64,000 nt of DNA from assembly GCA_016715405.1 (NCBI GenBank), contig JADKAE010000002.1, forward strand, positions 124,001 through 188,000. The letters are read 5' to 3'. This stretch comes from Saprospiraceae bacterium. Lineage in GTDB: Bacteria; Bacteroidota; Bacteroidia; Chitinophagales; Saprospiraceae. A model generated the notes under the pieces. The model saw only the letters and a list, made by a program, of their open reading frames with translations, made no database searches and had not been told where the DNA came from. A program made the translations under genes and the position numbers. Below are positions 38,848 to 47,391 of this stretch, piece after piece (the stretch's first letter is position 1; each line of letters opens with the position of its first letter).

Positions 38848-40273
38848 CTATAGAACAATTTGTTTAGAAAAAGACAATAAAGCTTCTTCTTCAAAAGGCG
38901 CTCCCATCAGTTGCACCCCGATAGGCAGTCCATTATCGGGGTGAGTGCCGGCGGGAAGTGCGATGGCTGGAATACCGGCCATATTGGCTTGCACCGTAAA
39001 AATGTCGGCCAGGTACATAGCCACGGGGTCGTTGATAGTTTCGCCGAGCGGCCAGGCCACATTGGGGGCCGTAGGCATAAAGATAAAGTCGTATTTGGAG
39101 AGTATATCGAGGGTGGTATCTCTGATAAGCCGCCGCACCTGTTGGGCTTTGGCGTAATAGGCGTCGTAATACCCGGCGCTAAGCACAAAAGCGCCCAGCA
39201 TAATGCGGCGTTTGGCTTCGGCGCCGAAGCCTTCGCTGCGGGATTTTCGGTAAGTGGCCTCCAGGTTGTGCGCGCCGGCACTTCGGTAGCCGTATCTGAT
39301 ACCGTCGTAGCGGGCCAGATTGGAGGAAGCTTCGGCGGTAGTAAGCACGTAATAGGCGGGAATGATATAATCGAGCCATTCAAACGACACCGGCTCCACG
39401 ATATGCCCTGCTACGGTGAGTTTTTCCAGGAATTGCAGGCAGGCTTGCCGTACGCCGGCGTCGAGGCTGGGGTGTTCCAGTGCTTCGGGCAAGTAGGCGA
39501 TCCGCGCCTGGTGATCAAACGAAAGCCGTTGCGAATAAGCAGGTACAGGCCTGCGGCTGGCGGTGCTGTCATATTCATCGGCGCCGGCCATGATCTCAAG
39601 CAACAGGGCGGCATCATCGAGGCTATGCGAAAACACGCCTATCTGATCGAATGAAGAACCGTAAGCCAGCAAACCGTGGCGGCTAATGCGGCCATAGGTG
39701 GGTTTCAGGCCTATCACACCGCAAAACGCGGCGGGCTGGCGCACCGACCCGCCGGTATCGCTGCCCAGCGCAGCCAGGCAGGTGCCCGCCTGCACGGCCA
39801 CGGCCGCCCCCCGAGGAGCCGCCGGGAATACGGCTGGGATCGGCAGCGTTTTTGGTGGGTCCGTAATAAGACGTTTCGTTGGTAGACCCCATCGCAAATT
39901 CATCGCAGTTGGTGCGGCCTATTATTATGGCGTCTTCTGCGAGCAATCGCTCTATGGCGGTAGCTGAAAACAAAGAGGAAAAGCCTTCCAAAATATGCGA
40001 ACCTCCGCTAACCTGGTGGTCTTTGTAGCAAATGACGTCTTTGATAGAAATCACCATGCCGTACAAGCGCCCCTCCGAAGCCGGGTCGCTTGCGTAGCGC
40101 TCGTCGAGTGATTGCGCGCGCTGCAGCGCCTCGTCGGCATAAACTTCTATGTAGGCATTCAGGTGCTTAGTAGCAGCTATTTGCTCCAGATAAAACGCCA
40201 CCAACTGCCGGCAAGTAATTTGCCCGGCGCGTAAATCGGCTTGTATGTCAGAAAGTTTGGCGTATGATTTCAT
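38848..40273 (-). CDS. gatA: Asp-tRNA(Asn)/Glu-tRNA(Gln) amidotransferase subunit A, one frameshift
   Basis: About 475 residues after joining at the six-C run near 39810. GatA hydrolyses glutamine and passes ammonia to GatB for transamidation of misacylated tRNA. The Ser-cisSer-Lys triad of amidase-signature enzymes is present: Lys78 in VISIKDV, the cis-Ser in IPGGSSGG and the nucleophile in SDTGGSVRQPA. NCDEFAMGSTNETS and GLKPTYGRISRHGLLAYGSS are GatA hallmarks. The break lies between the two serine motifs, and both sides are fully conserved, so the gene is almost certainly intact in the organism. The start codon directly abuts a 7-nt repeat array, leaving no room for a normal ribosome binding site. 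Confidence 0.94.
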
Positions 40274-40350
40274 GTTGTCTGTTATCTGTTGTCTGTTCTC
40301 TGTTCTCTGTTTATCGGTTATCTGATAACAGACAACCGATAACCGACAAC
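40274..40350. repeat. 7-nt unit hairpin array touching the gatA start codon
   Basis: Left arm GTTGTCT, GTTATCT, GTTGTCT, GTTCTCT, GTTCTCT, then GTTTATCG. Right arm AACAGAC, AACCGAT, AACCGAC, AAC at 40327-40350. The first base follows the gatA ATG with no gap, and the other end is 6 nt from the O-methyltransferase stop. Confidence 0.9.
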
Positions 40351-40356
40351 TAAATA

Positions 40357-40992
40357 TTATTTTTTCCGCGCGAGCATAAGGCCGTCGCGGAGGGGCAGCA
40401 GGATATTATCTACTCGGGGGTCTTGCTGTACTTTATCGTTAAACGCCTGAATAAGGCGGGTATCGGGGTCTGATTCGCTGTTTACGACTTTTCCGCTCCA
40501 CAACACATTATCGGCGAGCAGTAGTCCGCCGGGATTGATCCGGTCAATGACGAGGTCGTAGAAAAAAGTGTATTGTTGTTTGCCGGCGTCGATAAATACA
40601 AAATCGAACATTGTGGTCAACGAAGGAATAATCTCTTCGGCTTTGCCGATATGCAATTCTATTTTGTGCGTCAGGCCGGCTTTGTCGATATATTTCCGCA
40701 GGAGGTATTCCAGTTCGGGGTTGGCTTCGATCGTATGCAACACGCTGCCTTCGGGAAGCCCCATGGCAATGCTGATGGCGCCGTAGCCGGTAAAAGCGCC
40801 GATTTCGAGGGCCGTACGCGGTTGGGAGACCTGGGCGAGCATCGTGAGCAGGCGGCCTTGGAGGCGACCCGACATCATTTGCGGCGCCATCGTTTTGAGA
40901 TGCGTTTCGCGCTCGAGCTCGTATAACACATCCGGCATCGGGGTGCTGTGCGCTTCGCAGTAGGCGTGTAATTGGGTCCAGAAGGGCGACAT
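40357..40992 (-). CDS. class I SAM-dependent O-methyltransferase
   Basis: 211 residues, the usual length for the caffeoyl-CoA/catechol O-methyltransferase-like family (Methyltransf_3). The SAM-binding motif I is ALEIGAFTGYGAISIA, the acidic residue after strand 2 is in IEANPE, and the metal-binding region includes FVFIDAGKQQY and LLADNVLWSGKV. Members methylate hydroxyl groups of small aromatic substrates with a divalent metal; the substrate here is unknown. It lies upstream of gatA on the same strand (83 bp gap filled by the 7-nt array) and divergently from the glycosyltransferase. Confidence 0.92.
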   Translation of the reverse strand: MSPFWTQLHAYCEAHSTPMPDVLYELERETHLKTMAPQMMSGRLQGRLLTMLAQVSQPRTALEIGAFTGYGAISIAMGLPEGSVLHTIEANPELEYLLRKYIDKAGLTHKIELHIGKAEEIIPSLTTMFDFVFIDAGKQQYTFFYDLVIDRINPGGLLLADNVLWSGKVVNSESDPDTRLIQAFNDKVQQDPRVDNILLPLRDGLMLARKK

Positions 40993-41028
40993 AAACGGTT
41001 GTCTTATTTTTGCAAAGTAATCAAAAAT

Positions 41029-41209
41029 GTGCTGATGTGCTGATATGCTGATTTGCTGATAATAATATTGCTTGTAACTGTTTAGTAGGGTTTAGTGCAT
41101 GCGTTTAGCGATTGGGTTTAGTTAACTAAACCTGGCTAAACCCTAACGCTAAACCCTACTAAACCGTTACAATTAATTAATTATCAGCACATCAGCACAT
41201 TAGCACATT
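41029..41209. repeat. nested two-layer hairpin array between divergent genes
   Basis: Outer arms: GTGCTGAT x2, ATGCTGAT, TTGCTGAT (41029-41060) against ATCAGCAC x2, ATTAGCAC (41183-41206). Inner arms, about 41079-41165: GTTTAG-containing units (GTTTAGTAGGGTTTAG...) against CTAAAC-containing units. Both layers are self-complementary, so the whole 180 nt can form one long stem. It fills the space between the O-methyltransferase and glycosyltransferase start codons. Confidence 0.88.
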
Positions 41210-41217
41210 CAATCAAC

Positions 41218-42321
41218 ATGGATGCCTTCATCTGGACCATAACCGCCACCCTCGTACAACTTGCGTACTGGCTGGGTATCTTCTCCCGGTTGGCATTTTA
41301 CAAACCTGAGGAGGTTAACGCAAAAGAAATACAGGAAGGGCCTTTTGTATCAATTGTAATTTGTGCACGCAACGAAGCGGAGAATCTTTCAAAATTTCTC
41401 GACCGTTTTCTAAATCAAACCTACCGTTCCTTTGAAATAATCATCATAAACGACCATTCGAGCGATGAAACGGAAAAAGTTGTTTTGGATTTTCAAGCAA
41501 AAAATCCGACCTTGTGCCACATCAGTCTATTAAAGACTACCCTGCCCGGAAAAAAAGCAGCTTTAGAGAGAGGCATTTCAGCCGCCAAAGGCGATATTGT
41601 ATTATTGTCTGATGCGGATTGCGAACCTGCAAGTCAACAGTGGTTGGCGCTCATGCAGGCCGCAGTTCGTGATCCTATACAAATCGCCCTTGGATACAGC
41701 CCTTACCGGCGCGAGCCTGGCTTGCTGAATGCTTTCATTCGCTTTGAGACTACCTACACGGCCATCCAGTACCTTTCCTTTGCACTTATGGGATTGCCCT
41801 ACATGGGAGTAGGGCGCAATTTAGCTTACAGAAAGTCGCTGTTTGAGCAAGCAGGCGGCTTTGAAAAACACCGGCATGTTGCGTCGGGCGACGACGATCT
41901 TTTCGTCAATGCCGTCGCTAACAGCCGCAATACCACTATCGTTATTGACCGGGACGCTTTCGTGTATTCTGAACCGAAGCGTACCTGGCAAGGCTACTAC
42001 CACCAAAAATCGCGACATCTCACTACCGGACGCCGGTACAAGGGGATCCACCAGGTGCTGCTGGGCGGGCTTTCGGCCAGCCATTTTTTGCACTACGCGG
42101 GTTGCTTTGTGCTGTGTCTGCTACCGGAGTATTCGCATGAATCCCTCTTGATTTATTTGGCGAGAACAGGTGTGGTAGCCTTGTATTATACCAGGGTATC
42201 GGTTTTGCTCAAAGATCGCAGCCTTATTCCCTGGGTACCGTTGCTCGACGCAGCTTACTTGTGTTATTACATCGCGTTTTTGCCGGCATTGATAACCGGA
42301 AAACGACAGCGATGGAAGTAG
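41218..42321 (+). CDS. family 2 glycosyltransferase, membrane protein
   Basis: 367 residues. An N-terminal membrane helix (TITATLVQLAYWLGIFSRLAF) precedes the GT-A fold: FVSIVICARNEAENLSKFL (nucleotide-binding start), IIINDHSSDETE, then LLSDADCEPASQQW with the DxD metal site, and GVGRNLAYRKSLF...ASGDDDLFVN. HQKSRHLTTGRRY resembles the QxxRW acceptor region. C-terminal hydrophobic helices follow (FLHYAGCFVLCLL, LLIYLARTGVVALYY, LLDAAYLCYYIAFLPAL). It should transfer a sugar from an NDP-sugar to a membrane or exported acceptor. Its last 10 bases overlap the sigma-factor gene, so the two are translationally linked. Confidence 0.9.
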   Translation: MDAFIWTITATLVQLAYWLGIFSRLAFYKPEEVNAKEIQEGPFVSIVICARNEAENLSKFLDRFLNQTYRSFEIIIINDHSSDETEKVVLDFQAKNPTLCHISLLKTTLPGKKAALERGISAAKGDIVLLSDADCEPASQQWLALMQAAVRDPIQIALGYSPYRREPGLLNAFIRFETTYTAIQYLSFALMGLPYMGVGRNLAYRKSLFEQAGGFEKHRHVASGDDDLFVNAVANSRNTTIVIDRDAFVYSEPKRTWQGYYHQKSRHLTTGRRYKGIHQVLLGGLSASHFLHYAGCFVLCLLPEYSHESLLIYLARTGVVALYYTRVSVLLKDRSLIPWVPLLDAAYLCYYIAFLPALITGKRQRWK

Positions 42322-42950
42322 TAGCCAAAGCAATCGCTTCAAAGAAAGCGATAGAAGATTACGAATTGGTAAAGCGCGCCGTAGGAGGCGAAGAGCAGGC
42401 ATATGCCCTTTTGATGAAACGCTATCAGGGGTCGCTTTATCATATGATGTACAAAATGGTAAACGACCGCGAAGACGCGAACGACCTGACCATTGAAGCT
42501 TTTGGCAAAGCTTTCGCCAAGTTGCCCAACTACGTGCCCCACCATGCCTTCAGCACCTGGCTATTCAAGATTGCCATCAATAACTGCATTGATTTTGTGC
42601 GCAAGAAGCGCCTCCGCTTTCTGTCTATCGACGACAGCATGGAGCCCGAATATTTCCAGGACTATGCCGGCAACCTGCAGGCCGGCGGCCCCGACCCGGA
42701 AGAGCAATGCATACGCCAGCAGCGCATTATAATGATGCGCCACCTGCTGGACCGCCTCAACGACCGCTACCGCCTGATGATAGAATTGCGCTTTTTTGAA
42801 GAAAAATCGTACGAAGAAATCTCCAACGAATTGCAGTTGCCCCTGGGTACCGTCAAGGCCCAACTCTTCCGCGCTAAAGAAATGCTGTACGATATGCTGC
42901 AACACCCCGGGGCGAGCGCGCATTTTGAGTCGGTGAGGAGGAGGGGGTAG
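42312..42950 (+). CDS. ECF-type RNA polymerase sigma factor
   Basis: 212 residues from the ATG at 42312, chosen because the upstream in-frame extension is buried in the glycosyltransferase gene. Region 2 is YELVKRAVGGEEQAYALLMKRY...REDANDLTIEAFGKAFAKL...FSTWLFKIAINNCIDFVRKKR; region 4 is LDRLNDRYRLMIELRFFEEKSYEEISNELQLPLGTVKAQLFRAKEML. No anti-sigma gene is adjacent, which is unusual for ECF factors. It overlaps the glycosyltransferase by 10 bp, so it is probably co-expressed with it. Its regulon cannot be told from the sequence. Confidence 0.92.
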   Translation: MEVVAKAIASKKAIEDYELVKRAVGGEEQAYALLMKRYQGSLYHMMYKMVNDREDANDLTIEAFGKAFAKLPNYVPHHAFSTWLFKIAINNCIDFVRKKRLRFLSIDDSMEPEYFQDYAGNLQAGGPDPEEQCIRQQRIIMMRHLLDRLNDRYRLMIELRFFEEKSYEEISNELQLPLGTVKAQLFRAKEMLYDMLQHPGASAHFESVRRRG

Positions 42951-42951
42951 A

Positions 42952-43037
42952 TTAGGGCTTAGCTGTTAGGGCTTAGCAGTCAGGCCTTAGCAGCTAGCTG
43001 ATAGCTAACTGCTAAGACCTAACTGCTAATTGCTAAC
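42952..43037. repeat. 7-nt unit hairpin array between convergent genes
   Basis: Left arm: TTAGGGC, TTAGCTG, TTAGGGC, TTAGCAG, TCAGGCC, TTAGCAG, CTAGCTG. Right arm: CTAACTG, CTAAGAC, CTAACTG, CTAATTG, CTAAC. The MBL hydrolase stop codon (43026-43028) and its last residues lie inside the right arm; the left arm begins 1 nt after the sigma-factor stop. Confidence 0.88.
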
Positions 43038-43670
43038 AAACGGATTATTCCTCCTCTCATACCCTATCGTCGTAGCCGGGCCGTGGCCGGGATATACCTT
43101 CACTTCGTCATTCAGTGTATAAAGCTGGGTTTTGATAGATGCGGCCAGCGTATTAAAATTGCCGCCGGGCAGGTCGGTGCGGCCGATGCTATCGCGGAAC
43201 AACACATCGCCGGCGATCACAAAGCCGTCTTTTTCGCAATAAAACGACAGGCTGGCCGGCGAGTGGCCGGGGGTATACAGCGCTTTGAGCTCCGTATGGC
43301 CAAAGCTGATTACCTCGCCGGCAGCGATATACCGGCCGGGCATAGGCGAGGGTTCGGGGTAAGGCATGCCGAACATAGCCGCTACCTGTGGGGCTGATTG
43401 GAGCACAGGCAGCTCGCCTTCGTGGATCTCGAGGGGCAATTGGTAAGCGTCGCTCACAAAGCGGTTGCCCAGCACATGGTCGATATGGCAATGCGTATTA
43501 ATAAGCCGTACCGGCTTGCGCTGCAACTTGTTAATAGTGCTCACCAACTCCTCTTTTTCGTGGCCTTCATAACAGCCCGGATCGAAAATTATGCATTCCC
43601 CTGTGTCGTCGTACACCAGGTAAGTATTCTCTTCGAATGGATTGAATGTCAAGCCGACAACAATAGCCAT
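43026..43670 (-). CDS. MBL-fold metallo-hydrolase, glyoxalase II-like
   Basis: 214 residues. The dinuclear metal site is complete: THCHIDH near residue 60, the later His in TPGHSPASL, Asp in IAGDVLFRDS and His in YPGHGPATTIGYE. The set fits hydroxyacylglutathione hydrolase-like and persulfide dioxygenase-like members of the family; the natural substrate is not fixed by sequence. The last residues (VSN) and the stop codon are encoded by units of the adjacent 7-nt repeat array, so the array reaches into the gene. Confidence 0.92.
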   Translation of the reverse strand: MAIVVGLTFNPFEENTYLVYDDTGECIIFDPGCYEGHEKEELVSTINKLQRKPVRLINTHCHIDHVLGNRFVSDAYQLPLEIHEGELPVLQSAPQVAAMFGMPYPEPSPMPGRYIAAGEVISFGHTELKALYTPGHSPASLSFYCEKDGFVIAGDVLFRDSIGRTDLPGGNFNTLAASIKTQLYTLNDEVKVYPGHGPATTIGYERRNNPFVSN

Positions 43671-43747
43671 GATTTTGCCGTTTTTAGATAGGCAAATATC
43701 AGCTAAATATTCTATTTTGGAAGGACTTAACGTACAAAGCCGATTAG

Positions 43748-46700
43748 ATGCATAAAATACTACACACTGCCATCTTAGCCCTTCTGGCGGGCGCTTCGCT
43801 GTGGGGGCAAGGCATACAGACCCAATACGGTAAAAACCGCGTGCAATTTCACCGCGATTTCGACGAATGGTCGCAATACGAAAGCGATAATTTCATCGCA
43901 TATTGGTATGGCGAAGGTCGAAACATCGGTCAGGCGGTGGTACAATTGGCCGAGCAGGACTTTGCGTCGGTACAGCAATTGCTCGAACACCGCATCAATG
44001 AAAAAATCCAGATCATTGTATATACCGACCTCACCGACCTCAAGCAAAGCAACATAGGCAGTGAGGAGGCATTTACCAATACTGGCGGCCAAACCAAAAT
44101 AGTTGGCAACAAAGTATTCGTTTATTTCGACGGCAACCACCGACACCTGCGCCGTCAAATCAGAGAGGGCATCGCCGAAGTATTCCTCGACGCCATGTTA
44201 TTCGGCTCCAACATACAGGAAATTGTGCAAAACGCCGTGGCGCTCAACCTGCCCGAGTGGTTCAAGCAGGGCCTGGCAGCCTATGTGGGCGAACCCTGGA
44301 GCAGCGATCTCGACAACCGCCTGCGCGACGCGTTGTTGCGCGCTGATTTTGAAAATTTCGAAACTTTTGCCGAAGAAAATCCGCGCCTGGCCGGCCATTC
44401 GCTTTGGTATTTTATTGGCGAAAATTTTGGCGCTTCTACCGTGTCCAACCTGTTGTACCTCACCCGCATCAATCGCAGCGTAGAAAGCGGCTTCCTGTAT
44501 GTATTGGGCAGCCCATACGAAGTGATCACCAACGGCTGGTACTCCTACTTCCACGACCGCTACGCATCGGAAAATGCACTGCGCCAAAATCCGGTCAACC
44601 AGGACCTCCAAGTAAAAAACAAACGCAAACTTCCAGTCAGCGAAGTGAAGATCAGTCCCGACGGCCAGAAAGTAATTTACTCCACCAACGAAATCGGCCG
44701 TTTCAAAGTATATATGCAGGATACGCGCACCGGCAAACGCGAGCTTATCTTTGCGGAAGGATTTCGCAATGCCTTCCAGGCTACCGACTACAACTACCCC
44801 CTGCTGGCCTGGAATCCCAACAATAATGAGATCGCCATCATCTACGAACGGCGCGACGTCGTAAAATTGCTGACCTACGACTTGTCTACCAAAAAATCAA
44901 AAACAACGGATTTTGCGCCCGATTATCAGCGCGTGCACAGCATGAGTTACGTCAACCCAATGACGCTTGTCTTATCGGGAACTTCTCGTGGCTTTTCCGA
45001 CATATTCCTGTATTACCTCAACACCAGGCAGTCGGAGCGTCTCACCAACGACTTCTACGACGACCTCGACGCCGCCTATGTGCAATTGGGCGGGCGCAGA
45101 GGCATACTTTTTGCATCTAACCGGGATAATCCTGTGTTGCAAACCGCGCGGCTCGACTCTATCATGCCCGTAGGCACATTTGATATATACTATTTCGATC
45201 TCGACACCCGGGATAAAGAGCTGATTCCCATTACGCAAACGCCTCTGGCCAACGAGCGTCAGCCAATACCGGTAGATACTGCCCTGTTTGCCTATTTGAG
45301 CGACCGCAGCGGGCTATACAACCGCGAGACTGCGTATTTGGAAGATTATATCCACCATTACGAGCAGATCGTAACCCTCAAAGACGGCAGTGAATTTATC
45401 TTCCACGCCGATTCTGCATTGGTAGGCGTCGACAGCCAGGCTATCGATACCATTCGCCTGCACCCCGTACTTAAAAAGAGGGCCGTACAATATAGCAGCA
45501 CCAATTCGTCGCGCAGCATAGAGGCGCACAGCACTTCGCCGCGTACCGGCAAATTGGCCGAATTAATATTTATCGAAAACGAATACCGCATTTTTTATGG
45601 AAATGTGGGCATAGACACCCTTGTGATGCCCATGCCAACCTTATTCCAGGAGAACCAGCGCAAAAAAAGCAAAGAAAAAACGGTTGAAGAGGTTCCTGCT
45701 CCGCCGGCAAACAACCAACTTATAGAAGTGCCCACACCGGAAATCCGCGAAGAAGACATCCCCGTTGAAAAACTCGATACCGGCAAAATCGACATCGACA
45801 ACTACTTGTTCCAAAGTGAATTTGACGATGAAGACGTACCTCCTACCGTGATCCAACGCGAAGAAAACAAGGTGGAAAAAGAGGAGTCGCCCTCTCCCGT
45901 CACCAAAGTGCAACAGCCGCAAGTGACCACCCTGCCGCCGCCGGCTATCTCGGGTGCGTTGACCTCCACAAAAGGCGTTTATCGGTTCCGCCCGGGCATG
46001 ATCATCCCCTATCGCTTACAATTCCGCACCGACTTTGTCACTACCCAACTCGACAACAGCCTGCTCTTTGACGGGCTCGAAACGATATCGGCCAATCCCA
46101 ACGGATTTGGTTATCCGCCTCCCGGTATTTTATTAAAAGCCAATTTCAAAGACCTGTTTGAAGATTACGAATTTGAGGGCGGCGTGCGCGTACCTACTTC
46201 TTTTAATGGAACGGAATATTTTTTAACTTTTAATAATAAAAAGCAACGCCTTGACAAGCGTTTTTCCATCTATCGACGCAACCTGCGGGAAACCGACGAG
46301 GTCATCTCGTTTGTGCCCCGCCGGCGGGAGATGAATACCATGCTGGGGCAATACGGTGTGCGTTATCCGCTTGATATCTTCCGCAGCCTGCGGGCAACGG
46401 CTACTTTGCGACGCGACCGGGTAGAACAACTGGCTACCGAGCGCCCCGCCCTCGATGTACCTACGGTAAACGAGCAACGCGCGGGCATCAAATTGGAATA
46501 CGTATTCGACAATACGCTCGATGTAGCGCTCAACATCAAAAACGGGTCGCGCTACAAGATATTTTTCGAAGCCGTCAAGCGCTTTGACGTCAATACCAAC
46601 GAAGGATTCAATGTATCCTTCAATGAGGGATTTATGAGTGTATTCGGCCTTGACGCGCGCCATTACCAGCGCATCGATAAGCATTCCATACTGGCACTGC

Positions 46701-47245
46701 GCGTAGCGGGCGCCACTTCCTTCGGTTCCGAAAAGATGTTGTATTACCTGGGCGGCGTCGACAACTGGTTGTTTCCCGCCTTCAGCAACGACATACCCGT
46801 ACCCGAAGGCGGCGATTTTGCTTTTCAGACGCTGGCTACTCCCGTGCGCGGATTCCGCATGAATATACGGAACGGCAACTCTTTTGCTGTTTTCAACGCC
46901 GAATTGCGGGCGCCTATTTTCAAATATTTCTCCAAGCGCATCAAGTCGCCGTTCCTGCGCAATTTCCAAGTGGTAGGCTTTTTTGACATGGGCACGGCCT
47001 GGCAGGGCAAAGACCCCTTCAGCATCGATAACCCGCTCAATACCAGCTATTACCCACAGGATGCGCCCAATCCGCCCGTGGTTGTCAAGGTGAATTATTT
47101 CCGTGATCCCATTGTGGCGGGTTATGGCTTTGGCGTGCGCACCGTCTTGTTCGGTTATTTTGTGCGCGTCGATTATGCATGGGGCATTGAAACCCGCAAG
47201 GTGCTGGCGCCAAGGCTGTATATTGCGCTGGGGATGGATTTTTGA
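43748..47245 (+). CDS. large secreted/outer membrane protein: peptidase-MA-like, TolB-like propeller and C-terminal barrel
   Basis: 1165 residues. Signal peptide (HTAILALLAGASLWGQG). Residues about 30-270 resemble the gluzincin (peptidase MA) fold, with LPEWFKQGLAAYVGEPW, but the expected HExxH is REGIA, so catalysis is doubtful. Residues about 290-560 are TolB-like beta-propeller blades (VSEVKISPDGQKVIYSTNE, LLAWNPNNNEIAIIYE, LTLVLSGTSRGFSDIFLY, ILFASNRDNP). A low-complexity charged linker (650-740) leads to a C-terminal part with alternating strands and an aromatic-ended last strand, consistent with an Omp85-like barrel. The role is unknown. The next gene encodes a BamA/TamA-like barrel, so both may be involved in outer membrane transport. 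Confidence 0.78.
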   Translation: MHKILHTAILALLAGASLWGQGIQTQYGKNRVQFHRDFDEWSQYESDNFIAYWYGEGRNIGQAVVQLAEQDFASVQQLLEHRINEKIQIIVYTDLTDLKQSNIGSEEAFTNTGGQTKIVGNKVFVYFDGNHRHLRRQIREGIAEVFLDAMLFGSNIQEIVQNAVALNLPEWFKQGLAAYVGEPWSSDLDNRLRDALLRADFENFETFAEENPRLAGHSLWYFIGENFGASTVSNLLYLTRINRSVESGFLYVLGSPYEVITNGWYSYFHDRYASENALRQNPVNQDLQVKNKRKLPVSEVKISPDGQKVIYSTNEIGRFKVYMQDTRTGKRELIFAEGFRNAFQATDYNYPLLAWNPNNNEIAIIYERRDVVKLLTYDLSTKKSKTTDFAPDYQRVHSMSYVNPMTLVLSGTSRGFSDIFLYYLNTRQSERLTNDFYDDLDAAYVQLGGRRGILFASNRDNPVLQTARLDSIMPVGTFDIYYFDLDTRDKELIPITQTPLANERQPIPVDTALFAYLSDRSGLYNRETAYLEDYIHHYEQIVTLKDGSEFIFHADSALVGVDSQAIDTIRLHPVLKKRAVQYSSTNSSRSIEAHSTSPRTGKLAELIFIENEYRIFYGNVGIDTLVMPMPTLFQENQRKKSKEKTVEEVPAPPANNQLIEVPTPEIREEDIPVEKLDTGKIDIDNYLFQSEFDDEDVPPTVIQREENKVEKEESPSPVTKVQQPQVTTLPPPAISGALTSTKGVYRFRPGMIIPYRLQFRTDFVTTQLDNSLLFDGLETISANPNGFGYPPPGILLKANFKDLFEDYEFEGGVRVPTSFNGTEYFLTFNNKKQRLDKRFSIYRRNLRETDEVISFVPRRREMNTMLGQYGVRYPLDIFRSLRATATLRRDRVEQLATERPALDVPTVNEQRAGIKLEYVFDNTLDVALNIKNGSRYKIFFEAVKRFDVNTNEGFNVSFNEGFMSVFGLDARHYQRIDKHSILALRVAGATSFGSEKMLYYLGGVDNWLFPAFSNDIPVPEGGDFAFQTLATPVRGFRMNIRNGNSFAVFNAELRAPIFKYFSKRIKSPFLRNFQVVGFFDMGTAWQGKDPFSIDNPLNTSYYPQDAPNPPVVVKVNYFRDPIVAGYGFGVRTVLFGYFVRVDYAWGIETRKVLAPRLYIALGMDF

Positions 47246-47391
47246 TGATAGCTGTTATCGGTTGTGCTGATCAGTCGGTTATCAGCAATAGGTTGTCCAA
47301 ACCTGTCAATCTTCTTCGGTATCGCCTTAGTAGTAGTCTATTTGTCTGGGGAGCATCGGGTATGCCCAACCTGAGTCGTTAAATTTGCATC

